From: Liolophura sinensis | Taxonomy: Eukaryota; Mollusca; Polyplacophora; Chitonida; Chitonidae | Reading direction: 5' to 3' | NCBI RefSeq assembly: GCF_032854445.1 | Contig: NC_088300.1 | Span: 33,401,608 to 33,465,607, forward strand | Length of the DNA stretch: 64,000 bases | In this document: in pieces, positions 48,451 through 58,519 of the stretch | Position numbering within the stretch: the stretch's first letter is position 1 | Layout of the letters: the number at the start of each line of letters is the position of its first letter | Position numbers and translations under genes: made by a program | Notes under the pieces: generated by a model | Seen by the model: only the letters and a program-made list of their open reading frames with translations | Told to the model about the DNA's origin: nothing | The model's database searches: none

Positions 48451-49170
48451 CGTGTTCCTTCTACAACCGTACTATTACAACTATAACAATGAAAAAAATG
48501 GTGGTCGATAAGAAAGTCTATATGCCAGCTGTACCAGGATCTGCTTATGATAGGTATCCGTTACAACACAGCCAGTTGTTTGTGTTCAATGAAATGCGCC
48601 GAAATATCTTTGACATGAAGTATTCCTAGATGCGAGATCGAATCCGTGTATAGCGAGATCAGTTCGCCTTAAACATTCTTGAATACCGTGTTAATGGCAA
48701 ATGACATAAATCCCCGCGGATTTATATTGCAAGTGCATTGCATAACATCAGTGGTGCACAGCTGTATTCCGATGGATAAACTGCTGAAGATGAGATACCT
48801 CTTGTATTTCAATTAAAAGATCAGTTTGCATTCAGTCACCAGGAAAATATAATTAATGTCGTATCGGGTTTTAGTAAAGATTTTAAGCCATTCAAGGAAG
48901 TATTGAATAATTCTGAGGGTGAGAAGTATCATTCTAAAGACATTTTCAAATTTTCCGAGTTTAATCAATTACATATTTTCTCTTGGAAGAAAGTGCCAAA
49001 GACGAGAGTAAAAGCACAAAACTACATGGTCAGTTTTTCATGCATTGCCCAGGAGCTCAGATATAATACGGCTTATTGACGGAGAGGGCCGTCCAAGGAG
49101 AAAAGAACCCTGGCCTTATTGAATTTACAGGAGAGAAAATGCTCTACAGAATTGGGTGGCGAAATGCTCG
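48447..49170 (+). pseudogene. Family D coding-like block Q, copy 3, with longer N-side
   Basis: From an ATG at 48447 a 60-codon frame includes MKKMVVDKKVYMPAV and QLFVFNEMRRNIFDMKYS before a stop. A degenerate SINE tail follows (48660-48705). A further frame, 48815-49080, includes FNQLHIFSWKKVPKTRVKAQ and NYMVSFSCIAQ, aligning with KWNKHG...QDKLFHFITALAK of copy 1. GEKNPGLIEF and EKMLYRIGW then match its tail. M-x-x-K-x-Y ... LFxFxE ... F resembles the FGF central signature, but the gap between the parts is too long for an FGF without an intron. Family assignment is uncertain. Confidence 0.35.
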
Positions 49171-49197
49171 GCGGTCTGGTCCTGTGGGTAAAGGTGG

Positions 49198-49330
49198 ATA
49201 TTCCAATGAATTTTTAAAATGTCTATCAGTTTGACTCAGTCAGTTTTCATAGCTATTATTGACAGTAAAGAAGCTATACAACTTTATTTAATTACGCCTT
49301 TCCGTCGCAAAGACACGTTTATTCTACATC
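49198..49330 (+). repeat. Family D block R, copy 6 (partial)
   Basis: GTGGATATTCCAATGAATTT, GTCTATCAGTTTGACTCAGT and ATTACGCCTTTCCGTCGCAA match the block in order. Confidence 0.55.
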
Positions 49331-49734
49331 TCAAACGATCTCTGTGGAATTCGCAGACAGCAAGAAATATTTTGATGTATTAAATTAAGATTCCATGTAA
49401 TCAGTCGTGTAAGGTACAAATCTGTAAAAGTTTAAAGGAAAAATAGGAATGACAGGTTTGTAACAGTTAAGATAGAGAGAGAGAGCACATGTTACATTAC
49501 ACTACATATCAAAACAGGCTAAGGAATACCGTGTTGTTAAAGTAAAAAATCTAAAAATATGTTAAATTTTCGGTGAATAAATGTGTTTCTTGTCCTGATA
49601 ATGTGTAATGAGCATACACCATGCAGAGGTGATAAGAAAGCCTAACAATTAAGTCTTGATAAATGAGTTGCAGGGATAAATGTTTGTAACCTGAATCCAC
49701 TAAATAGTTTCAGCTTGTTGTTCACGATTGGTGA

Positions 49735-49830
49735 TTCCCAGGAGCACGTCCTTGAGGTCTATATATCAGCTTACTGAGCCTTCGCCGGAGTGGTTAATTA
49801 TGTCACGACGTAATTATTTTAATTTATAGT
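49735..49830 (+). promoter_or_regulatory. Family D block P, copy 3 (right half)
   Basis: ATATATCAGCTTACTGAGCC and CCGGAGTGGTTAATTATGTC then ACGACGTAATTA match the right end of block P. Confidence 0.35.
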
Positions 49831-49924
49831 TTGATGTCTTACGTGGCCATTCCATCACAAGTGAATTTTGCAAGCATAGTATAGCAAGATCTGTTGGCCA
49901 TGTCATCGTTTACTACATAACAAT

Positions 49925-50000
49925 GCCATCATTGTGAGTTCAAGTCTAAATGTTCTTGAGTACGGCGTAAAACATCAATCAAATAAATAAATAAATACTA
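49925..50000 (+). repeat. SINE head remnant and tail
   Basis: GTGAGTTCAAGTC (box B) joins directly to TTCTTGAGTACGGCGTAAAA and an AATAAATAAATAAAT tail, an internally deleted copy. Confidence 0.8.
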
Positions 50001-50429
50001 TATACAAGTAGTAGGTACTCGATGAATGTGCTGACACGTCCTTGATTATAACCACTTTAACCACTGTTATGGTAAGTTGCAGCTTTAAATCAGAGCGTTT
50101 ACTAGATACAAAGTCAGGATATGTGGTTTTCCCCTCTGCGCTCTGTTTCCTCCAGCCATATACTGACAGCCGTGTTATCACTGAAAATTGTAGAGTACAC
50201 CAATGAAATATAAAACACACGAATGACGTAAATAGAGGTTCACGATGAAAAATGTAAACTGATGTCCTTTACATTATCAGTGCTAGATATAGGCGTGTAT
50301 TCTCATGGATACATCCGTTTAATTTTTTTGAATTAATTCATTTGAAACTTTTAAACTATGTTTTAAAACTGTTATATGATATGTACTCTAATGTTGTGAA
50401 GACCGCGAACCTTCTGCGCAGTGTCCTTT

Positions 50430-50690
50430 TGGCCAATCTTTTTTGAAGAGAACTCCTTGAAAGGAAGCATTTCGTCTGTATTCTGAAATATCACACCTTG
50501 ACATTTTCATGTTTCCTTATTTTAATAAATACTAAATTTCTTGTGTAATTCAAGACTGTAGTGTCTACTATGTGTATAAAGTGAACGAGACAGTGAAAAC
50601 TATAATCGGTTATTCATGGTTTTTCGCTTTGGACAAATTACCCCCATTTTGCATCCTGGATCTTGATTATAAAGCCATTTTAATATGAAC
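50430..50690 (+). pseudogene. Family D coding-like block Q, copy 4
   Basis: In one phase it reads HLDIFMFPYFNKY, TAA, then VYYVYKVNETVKTIIGYS and WFFALDKLPPF before a stop, parallel to NTDIFMFS...FDKLYELPFQF of copy 2. It is strongly diverged, with a stop near but not at the same codon, so it is probably decayed. Confidence 0.3.
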
Positions 50691-50787
50691 ATGGGAAATG
50701 TGTGCACTTCGTTTGTTTTTAACCACTTTTGAGGAATATGTGGTTGTTCATAATCTTTATGCTGTGTTTACGTACGGACATATTGAT

Positions 50788-50940
50788 TGGTGGGTGGGAA
50801 GGTCTGACAGCAACCTGCGGATGGTCATGCCCCCCCCACCCCCCACCCCCCCACCACCACCACCACTATAATGTTGGCCACCGTCGTATAGGTGAAATAT
50901 TTTTGAGTACGGCGTGAAACACTAATAAAATAAATAAATA
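50788..50940 (+). repeat. SINE body and tail with C-rich expansion
   Basis: GTGGGAAGGTCTGACAGCAA, CCTGCGGATGGTCATG, a C/CCA-rich run at about 50828-50866, then GTCGTATAGGTGAAATATTT and an AATAAATAAATA tail. Confidence 0.88.
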
Positions 50941-51189
50941 TTGATTAATAGTATATTGTAAAATTCAGAGCCCTGTGTGGGTTCAAAGCTTAGGTAAGAA
51001 CGTATATAGTATCAGATAAAGATAGGCTAATGGATGACTGGCGGTAATTACGCCCAGCAGTAGATCAGCACATGTATTGCTTTAGATGTTTCATCCGTCA
51101 AAGCACATAGCTTTGTGTATATAATGAGAGTTCCGGTAGCTTGCATTAGAAATATACAATGCAGGGGTTGGTAATGCAGCGTAACAACC

Positions 51190-51360
51190 CAGTCTCTGTG
51201 TCTGTGTTCTGATCTATGGCCCGGACCCCTTAATTGGCCCTTATATGCTCTTTATATCAGGTAACTTCCGGAAGAATATCTGAAAACGTCAGTACATCAG
51301 CTAAAAGAGCGGTACGCCCCGAGCTGGTAATAATGGCATGACATTATCATAACAAATTGT
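51190..51360 (+). promoter_or_regulatory. Family D block P, copy 4
   Basis: CCGGACCCCTTAATTGGCCC, ATCAGGTAACTTCCGGAAGA (Ets core), CAGTACATCAGCTAAAAGAG and CCCCGAGCTG|GTAATAATGG align with copies 1 and 2. No Q block follows within the next 1.5 kb. Confidence 0.45.
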
Positions 51361-51627
51361 GTCTTTTTGTCTGAGCCTGATATAAAACGCCTTTGCTCTG
51401 TAGCCCCGCACAAAGGGCATGTTTACAGGCTAAGTGGATCCGGATTTTTTAACGATAGGAAAATCAGGAAATTAAAGATATTAAAGTCTTGACGAACTCG
51501 AAGGCAAATTCTGACATGCCTTTGGCAATATATACAAAGGTAAACTCTGTACCTTTTGGAATCGGTCTGTAAGCTGCACAGGGAGATATCTTTCGCATTT
51601 TCGCTTATGTAAAATCCGTACAGTATT

Positions 51628-51690
51628 TTTTTATTTGTTTGATTGTTGTTTTACGCCATATTGAAGAGTTGAAGAGTACACTTATATAAT
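51628..51690 (-). repeat. SINE 3'-end fragment
   Basis: TTATTTGTTTGATTGTTGTT, TTACGCCATATTGAAGAG: the SINE tail in reverse. Confidence 0.7.
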
Positions 51691-53270
51691 GGCGCAATAT
51701 TAGTTTCATGAACAAAGAACAGATTTGTGACGAGTTAGCGACAGACATTTCCACGCGCAACAAACATATTAATGGTGGAAGAGAAGTGGTCTACAAGTAT
51801 GATTTACATGTACAAGTCTACAAACCAATTATTTTAATAATTTTTTCAACCTTGACTTAAATGAAAATATTCACTCTGAGTAATGGATTCCTATATATTC
51901 GTGCTTAACTTACGACTCAAGACATTTGACCCTCTAATGTGCATTATACTGAATTCAACCATGCCCGAGTTCAGATCAGGAAAACATTGCAATAGTGTGG
52001 CGATCACCAGCTTTTGTAATTACGTAATGCATTGCAAGCCAAAACCAATCCCCAAAATCATTGTGCATGTATGATACCCATTGAAATCCTAAAACAAAAC
52101 AAGTGTTCAGCAAATAATGAAAAAGTGGCTCTTAATTCAGAATATTTCGTGAGACAGCACGGCGAAAATCATTGCTGAGCTTGGGATTATGCTGTAGCAT
52201 GAAAACTATTCATTACACTAACCATTTATTCCTTTGTAACAAAATTCAGCCACTGATTCGCATCAAAAACATGCATTAGTTTTGTGTATTTTGTTGGGAA
52301 GATTTACGAATGTTGACGTAAAAAATGCAAGCATGCATGCAATCTAAATAGTCAGATTAATGGTATAAAAGTCGTCGACGGTTAAAAACTACAGATAAGA
52401 GAAAATTAACGGAAATTCGAAGCGTTAAACCATCTTATTTCTCTTTTCTTTTTCAATTTTTTTCAAGCGATATAGTACTTGAGATTTATGTACAAAAAGA
52501 CTGACTGCCTTGATGAAGACAGCTATAAGTTAGCTCTTGAAAAAGTAAAACGCCGAATATTTGGATCATACATTTTGAAGTTGCCTGTTTAATTCGAACA
52601 AGAGGGAGATGTTCCACGCAGGTAGCTTTTCAGTGAAGTCACCTTTATGAACTTATCAGGTACGGGCCTACTAAACCTAATAGAAAATAATCAAGCCACG
52701 CCTGGCGCCTGGTGGGAGGGAACTGTTTGACCATTTTACGGCTGTTTTAAGTAACATTAATCAATGAGCGAGCATGCGTAATATCAGGCCTTTGAAAACA
52801 AAATAATGGTTCATCTATTGTTTTACGCTTTCTTCAACCAATAATTCTGCTATGTATGTGTGTGCGTATGCTTAGTGGTTTACGTCGTAGTTTAAACAAT
52901 TTGCAGAAATATGACAATGTGTACATATGTTTCGTCTGCTTGTGGCTATGCCGACAATGTGCAGTCGCCAATGAAGTATCATCCCGAAGATACCAGACAT
53001 AATACCCACCCAATCATATTATGTTGACACTTAGCCAACCAGTCCTGTTTCCTTGCTGTAACATCTCAGTACCGAGCGTTAAGTGGCGATGGCATCCCCA
53101 AACAAAAAATGACCAATATACCTATAGCAATGTCGAAATGAAGATACATATCAATCTATATGACTGTATTATCTCTGTACGTTAGGTGCTAATCTGATGT
53201 TAGGTTTTATGTCAAGGGTAACTGCACAAATACACTTTTGAGGGGATAAGCCACGGCATCTAGACCAGAA
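51691..53270. other. Region without recognisable gene
   Basis: Only short frames on both strands. No repeat family of the window was recognised here. Confidence 0.45.
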
Positions 53271-53282
53271 ATTTAACACGTA

Positions 53283-54154
53283 CCCAGGTCCCTGTGCATG
53301 CCAAGTGCACGGTCAAACCTTCATCTTCCACAGTGCTGTGCAAACGTATTGATATCAATGACACACCAAACACTGCACAACATTATATGTGTACTTTTCA
53401 AAAGGCGTGTAATATCGATCTCTATCCACTTACTATCAAAAGGAGCAAAATCGTGCTAATGGAAAAAATTAGTTATGTAAACACTGAAGATCGATACATT
53501 TATTTCACAGAAGCCTTTTTAGCAAAACTCTGTATGGAAAATCCGCTAGATTTGCTATATGTTTCTCGCTGCGAAAATTGAGATATATAGACGTGTTAGA
53601 GATCGACCAAAGCACGGCGTTTGGTTTGTCATCGACAAAAACATTTCCACACAGATTTGTTATGTCTGTTAGAAAAATATTACACATGGCGTGCTACATT
53701 CAGGACGAATGCCTTTATTTTGCTTGCACAGGCGACAAAATAAAACCCTTTGGGCTGAAGTTCTTTTCATAGGGCAATAATACGTTTTTATCACAGAAGG
53801 AGCCTGAGAATTTATTTCAGATTGCATTATTCAAACTAAAAACGAGAAGAAAGATCATTTAATCGACAAAAGCAATAAAAAAAGTTTTGAGGCGGTTGAT
53901 GCGAATGTTTTGTCTAGATACGAATACTTTTGATAAGGGGAATTAGTTTCAAAATTCTTTCTTTGAACCTCACACAAAATGGCAAAACGTCAAGCTTTAC
54001 GCAAGCTCCATCAGATCGTAGCAATAAGGTTTCATTTGATTACTATCTCCTTGCATCTGGCGACAGCTGGGGCAAAGTGCATTTTGTACCCTTTTGTACG
54101 TTTTGTTTGTTTAAAACGTCACCATTGAGCTATGCACATCTCGGTGATAATTAG
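53283..54154 (+). pseudogene. Coding-like cluster with FGF-like residues (unplaced copy)
   Basis: After CCCAG (about 53282), a frame to 53581 includes KRIDINDTPNTAQHY and ends FLAKLCMENPLDLLYVSRC. Overlapping it, 53579-53772 reads YIDVLEIDQSTAFGLS, HRFVMSVRKI and QDECLYF. Further on, 53930-54150 has LSLNLTQNGKTSS and RSNKVSFDYYLLA. The fragments LCMENxxxxLYxS, VLEI, DECLYF and LNxxxNGK recall successive FGF signature positions. However, they sit in three phases and in a doubtful order. RSNKVSFDYYLLA parallels SQKVTVFDYLLA of family C. Possibly a decayed or multi-exon member. Confidence 0.3.
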
Positions 54155-54744
54155 TTCTCGGTTGTTAAAAAAAAAAGAAAAACCCAAAAAGTCCACTCCT
54201 CCCCCCCTCAAAAAAAAAAGGCACACATGATGGTAGGTGTAATTTATGCCGTGTTCTTATTGTTTGCTTCATGTAGTTTCATGGGAAGGTATATTAATTA
54301 TAAACTAAGTTGATGGCCTAATCAGTTTATGAAGCCCGACAAGTCATTCATTATACCAGGCTTAACGACACTGCTCATTCGTTTTTACCAAGTTATGGTA
54401 TGAATATATCTTATCAGAATATGTCAACTTTTGTTAAACATGACTTCTCTCCAGCTGACAATTTCTTATATCCAATCCAACAGCACACGTTATTTGTGTA
54501 ATATCATTGGCTGAATGAATGAATGAATGATCAAAAGAGTCAATAGACAATTGCAAAAAAGTCACCACATTCATGGTGGTGCCACCCCCTGGCCAATATA
54601 TGTTTCACAGCCAACTGGATAACCAAAGTCGAAATTCGAAACATTTAACGCAGCGATTGCCTTAATGCAAAAACCTGACACCAATCACTGTTACTACTTA
54701 CACAGTAGACCTACACAGCTAATGCCCTGTGTATATTATGTCTA

Positions 54745-54905
54745 CTATGCAGCCACCAGGGCTCTTGCAAGTAATTGGCTGCCCATGAGCAGTTGGCATC
54801 TGTCAAGCAGCATTGCTAATTTAGAAGGGCATGTATTCCTGGCAGTCTTTACTCTAAGCAGATCACAGCCGATTTCATCTGTACAACACAACTGAAAAAA
54901 ATACA
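54745..54905 (-). other. Possible minus-strand exon, 46 residues
   Basis: A strong acceptor (GTATTTTTTTCAG on the minus strand near 54893-54905) precedes an open frame reading CTDEIGCDLLRVKTARNT, then KLAMLLDRCQLLMGSQLL, to a stop near 54752. The composition is protein-like. The family is unknown and no partner exon was found. Confidence 0.25.
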
Positions 54906-55230
54906 CGAAACCCCAGCTATTTTTGAGGACTTTATGGCAAAATCAAGAGTTAGAAATTAGAGAATAACCACGGAATATGAAGTACTATATACATGTAAAG
55001 TAGGTTGTACCACAGAAAGCATAAAAATCGGTTGTGTACTGAAAACCACTTTCCACTTCGCTGTTTATATATTGGAGTTTGATATATCTGCGCGAAAAGC
55101 GTATTCATTTATTCATTGATTGTTGTCATATACTGAATAATTGTTAACTACGATGATGCTAAGTTGCTATAGACAGAGGAAGCCGGAGAATCTGGGATAA
55201 ATCACTGAGGTGTTGCAACTTATATGTCTG

Positions 55231-55375
55231 TAGACAGTTTCGGTAATCTAATCGCTAGAGCGTCCACCTCGAGGTAAGGAGACATAGGGATCAAACCACA
55301 GTAAGCTCATACCAAAGACTTTAAAAATGGTACTTATTACCGTCTCCCTCACGTGACAGTATCATGTGACTTGTC
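55231..55375 (+). repeat. tRNA-like SINE, fourth family
   Basis: GTAATCTAATCGCTAGAGCG resembles box A and AGGGATCAAACC a degraded box B. ATACCAAAGACTTTAAAAAT and GGTACTTATTACCGTCTCCC form the body. Confidence 0.65.
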
Positions 55376-55393
55376 CAGAATACTAAACAAGCG

Positions 55394-56115
55394 TTGATGA
55401 CATTATATACCGCTCACCTGGGTTTCAGAGGCACAAATCTCAATTTTCGACATCGTTCGTCTACTCCAGATAATTTTTTTGTGAAACACGCTGCATATTA
55501 TAGTAAATGTCCTAGTGCAGTGACAGTTACAACATCGATTTCAGAGAATAAGGCTTTTCAAGCAGAGAAGACCTATCACTGGACTTGGTATGTTATTCCT
55601 GAGCGAGTGTCCGGCTAATGCATTATATTGTCCAAGTTACGACAACTAACGCCAAGATGAAAAGAATGGCCCTAGAGAGAAGACCCTGGAATAAAGTGTT
55701 GAACGTCGTAGCTCTACTTAATTTGCTTTCTTGGTTGAAGGATGGATTCAGTTATCGTGCAGGGTTAGATAAAGTATTGATGCAGGTGGCAAAGGACTAT
55801 TGTCATTTAATGGCGTTTCCATTCAGCTGTTCATGCTTAAATTGCTAATGAGCATAAGAGCGAGAATAAATGTAAAATCTCACTCTTTGTGAGCTATACA
55901 AACAAGGTAGCGAACATCATCTGCTCTGTACCCTCCTCTTTTATCATTTAGTCGTCTGACAGAATGGGAACAGCGAGACGTCTGCTTGTTAAACGCATAT
56001 TTGACTGTCCACATGGTCAAATTCCAACTGTATACTCATGTGCATAATCTACATTATAGTTAAGTATTAAGCCTAATTTGGCTCATGTAGCCAGCTTTCA
56101 AATGGTAACAATAGG
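55394..56115 (+). pseudogene. Family E unit 1
   Basis: Three parts. First, after GGGTTTCAG, a frame to 55618 contains HAAYYSKCPSAVTVTT and ends YHWTWYVIPERVSG. Second, 55618-55848 (75 codons) holds YIVQVTTTNAK, MKRMALERRPWNKVL and KDYCHLMAFPF. Third, after the conserved acceptor ATCATTTAG (ending about 55951), SSDRMGTARRLLVKRIFDC and PHGQIP run to an early stop. Parts two and three recur in units 2-5 in the same phase. No start codon with signal peptide is seen, so the unit may lack its first exon or be dead. The protein family is unrecognised. Confidence 0.4.
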
Positions 56116-56599
56116 TTCTATGGATCTTCACTGGCAATGTTTATCTTACGTCAAGTTTACAAATTTACTGATTTTATTCTTACCGTGTAAATGTGTGTTA
56201 ATAGTTTTTGTTCAAGATATTAGCTCCTTTGATAGCTAGTACAGATCCGTTCAATAGGTGACGTTAAACAAAATATGTTTGAATTGAATTATCTTTTATT
56301 TTACCAGAATTATCAGGTACACTTTTACATTAATGTAGGCATAAAGGTTTATAAACAGAAACATGGTGATAATATTACTATTATTGATAAAGTAGGACTA
56401 AAGCTCCAAAAGAACTTGTTCTATCACTTGTTCTAAAGAATTTTTTGAACTTACAAGACCTATATGCCGTCAAAATTATGTTTAATGATAAATTGATACA
56501 TTATCCTTGGGAATTGGGATTTAACTAAACGTAGTCTGTGTTCCTATCCAATGAGTTGTTCCTCATGAGACTACCCAGGTAATGTGATTCCACAAAATT

Positions 56600-57055
56600 T
56601 TCACAGCTTCCATTTTGTTTGTACTCATAGAACATTTTCATTTGTTGATGAAGACGACAAACATCTCACAAGATTCAGATTGCCCGCAGATGAGCGGAAT
56701 CTTGCGCCCGGGCTCATTTGTTTCTGGATTTTTTGTTGCCCAAAGTTAAACAAGCTGAATCTTTGGATCACGTGTTCCAGACTCAAGAATTCTTGTTGTG
56801 GTTACTAGCACACGAGTGAATTTCACGAACTTTTTGTTGTCTGGATCAAGAATCCCATTTTCCACAACAAATGTTGTCCGTGTGAGCTGGGCTTTAAAGA
56901 TCATCGCGCTTGTGGCATCACTGTTTTCAAAAAGCGGTTGGCGCCATCTGAAACAAAATGTATCTCGTAGTAGTCCCTATCGGCTCTGTTTGACTTCCAG
57001 ATCTTGAACACATCTTTAAATGGGTCTAGCAAGAAAATCCAAAATGGGCATTATA
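56600..57055 (-). pseudogene. Minus-strand coding relic with frameshifts, unrecognised
   Basis: The minus strand reads LLDPFKDVFKIWKSNRADRD, YYEIHFVSDGANRFLKTV to a TGA. After a one-base shift it continues FKAQLTRTTFVVENGILDPD, NKKFVKFTRVLVTTTRILES, GTRDPKIQLV. After another shift comes RKIPLICGQSESCEMFVVFI. These are strongly protein-like, with normal amino-acid use and charged surface patterns, unlike the plus-strand frames over the same bases. It lies between family E units 1 and 2 in opposite orientation. It looks like a processed or transposed gene remnant. I do not recognise the protein. Confidence 0.5.
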
Positions 57056-57119
57056 ACCCACCAAACCTGCCACCTATATGATGTGCTTATATACATGTCA
57101 TAGAAGGGAAATTATGTCA

Positions 57120-57990
57120 GTAACTTCTCAATGGGCAGTAGTTTACTCTGTTATACAAAGATACCTCTGTTACCTCCTCCCCAAAAATGTATGGAAAGCA
57201 ACCTATACGATGGTAAGAAAACCTTGCTTCTTACCTGTTGTATAATGGCGTTTTACAATTGTTGTCCGATTTTGACGCCTTGGCGGAAATCTCGAAATCG
57301 AAATCTTAATGAAAAGCTGTAACCGTGCAAAGTAGCATTTATGGTGTTTTCACATCGATTTATGAGAGAAAAAATGGTGTATACACCAAAGGATGAATGA
57401 TTTCTTTGCCAAGTTACGATAACCAGGAATGCCTCAAGAAAGTGACATCCGAGTCCATGGACAAAAGTGTTAACGTCCTATAGCTCTATGTGATTTGCTT
57501 GGTTGAATGATTGGTCGACATGGTTATCATATGTTCAATATTGACCTAAGGAACAAGGAATTATTGTCATTAGATGACGTTTCGACATAACTGTTTATGT
57601 ATATCTATACAGTAAAGAAGTATTAGAAATAAAATCATATTTCTATACAGTAAATAAGTATTAGAAATAAAATCAAGTGTAAAATCACCCTCTTAGTGAC
57701 TGGATTATAGAAACAAGGTACTGTAGCCTATACCTCAGCAGGTGAGAAATCACGGTCATTTATCATTTAGTCGTCTGATTCCCTTGGGAACAAAGATATG
57801 TCTGCCTGCCAAACGCGTCTTTGACCAGCCAGACGGACAAATTCCAGTGGCGAATTAGGAATCTCTACCAAAAATTTGGATCAGACTTAATTGGGATGCT
57901 GCAGATAGCTTTCAGTTGTCGTGAGGAGACTCACTAGACCTTCAGTTTAAGTGTGTAAGTTATTTTTATTTTAAATTTGTTGATTTAATT
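57120..57990 (+). pseudogene. Family E unit 2
   Basis: A frame to 57322 contains KCMESNLYDGKKTLLL and ends PWRKSRNRNLNEKL, similar to VRKSRKIRRA at the end of unit 3. From 57415, VTITRNASRK, PWTKVL and FAWLNDWS parallel unit 1 part two with stops. After ATCATTTAG (about 57767) and a one-base shift, LGTKICLPAKRVFDQPDGQI occurs, then WIRLNWDAADSFQLS, matching unit 3. In-frame stops show decay. Confidence 0.4.
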
Positions 57991-58435
57991 GTGATCATCT
58001 TGATGTGTTATAATAATTCTCGATTATATTAATTCCCAAAGCTGACGGTAAACTACGTATATTTACCCTATTCTAAACCTCAAAGGCGGCCAATAAATGA
58101 TTTCCGTAGGAGGTTGAAAACGTTTCTAAATAATGTGTTACTCCTCAGAAATTAAGATTTCACTAAATATTGCCTGCGTCACTATTTTTTTAAAAGAAAT
58201 CCTGCATTGGTGTTCCTTCTCGTGAGAATGTTCGCCCGAAGCTTGCAACCTGTCGGTATTTCAGCCCTGTCGCAAAATGTTTTAGTACAATTGTTGATCG
58301 AGAGTTATATCTTGTAGGAACGCTGTCTGTGTCTTTGACACTCAATGTTTTAATGTATTGCTCTTGATAAAGCTTTTAAAGTGCCTATGTAACTGCGTTT
58401 AAGGTTTGTTATTTCTTAGTGACCGTATGGCTAAT

Positions 58436-58517
58436 CATAAGGACTCCTTCGTCGTCATATGACTGAAAAATTGTTAAGTGTGACGTTGAACCCCAAGGAC
58501 TCACTCACTCACTCCAG
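58436..58517 (+). repeat. Dispersed repeat 3' end (CACTCACTC tail)
   Basis: CGTCATATGACTGAAAAATT, GTTAAGTGTGACGTTGAACC, CTCACTCACTCACTCC: the clearest copy of this element end. Confidence 0.85.
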
Positions 58518-58519
58518 AT

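Noticed and set aside
53505-53687. Programmed -1 frameshift joining the two overlapping frames at 53.58 kb
   Set aside because: No slippery heptamer sits in the correct phase before the TGA; mutation or splicing is more likely.
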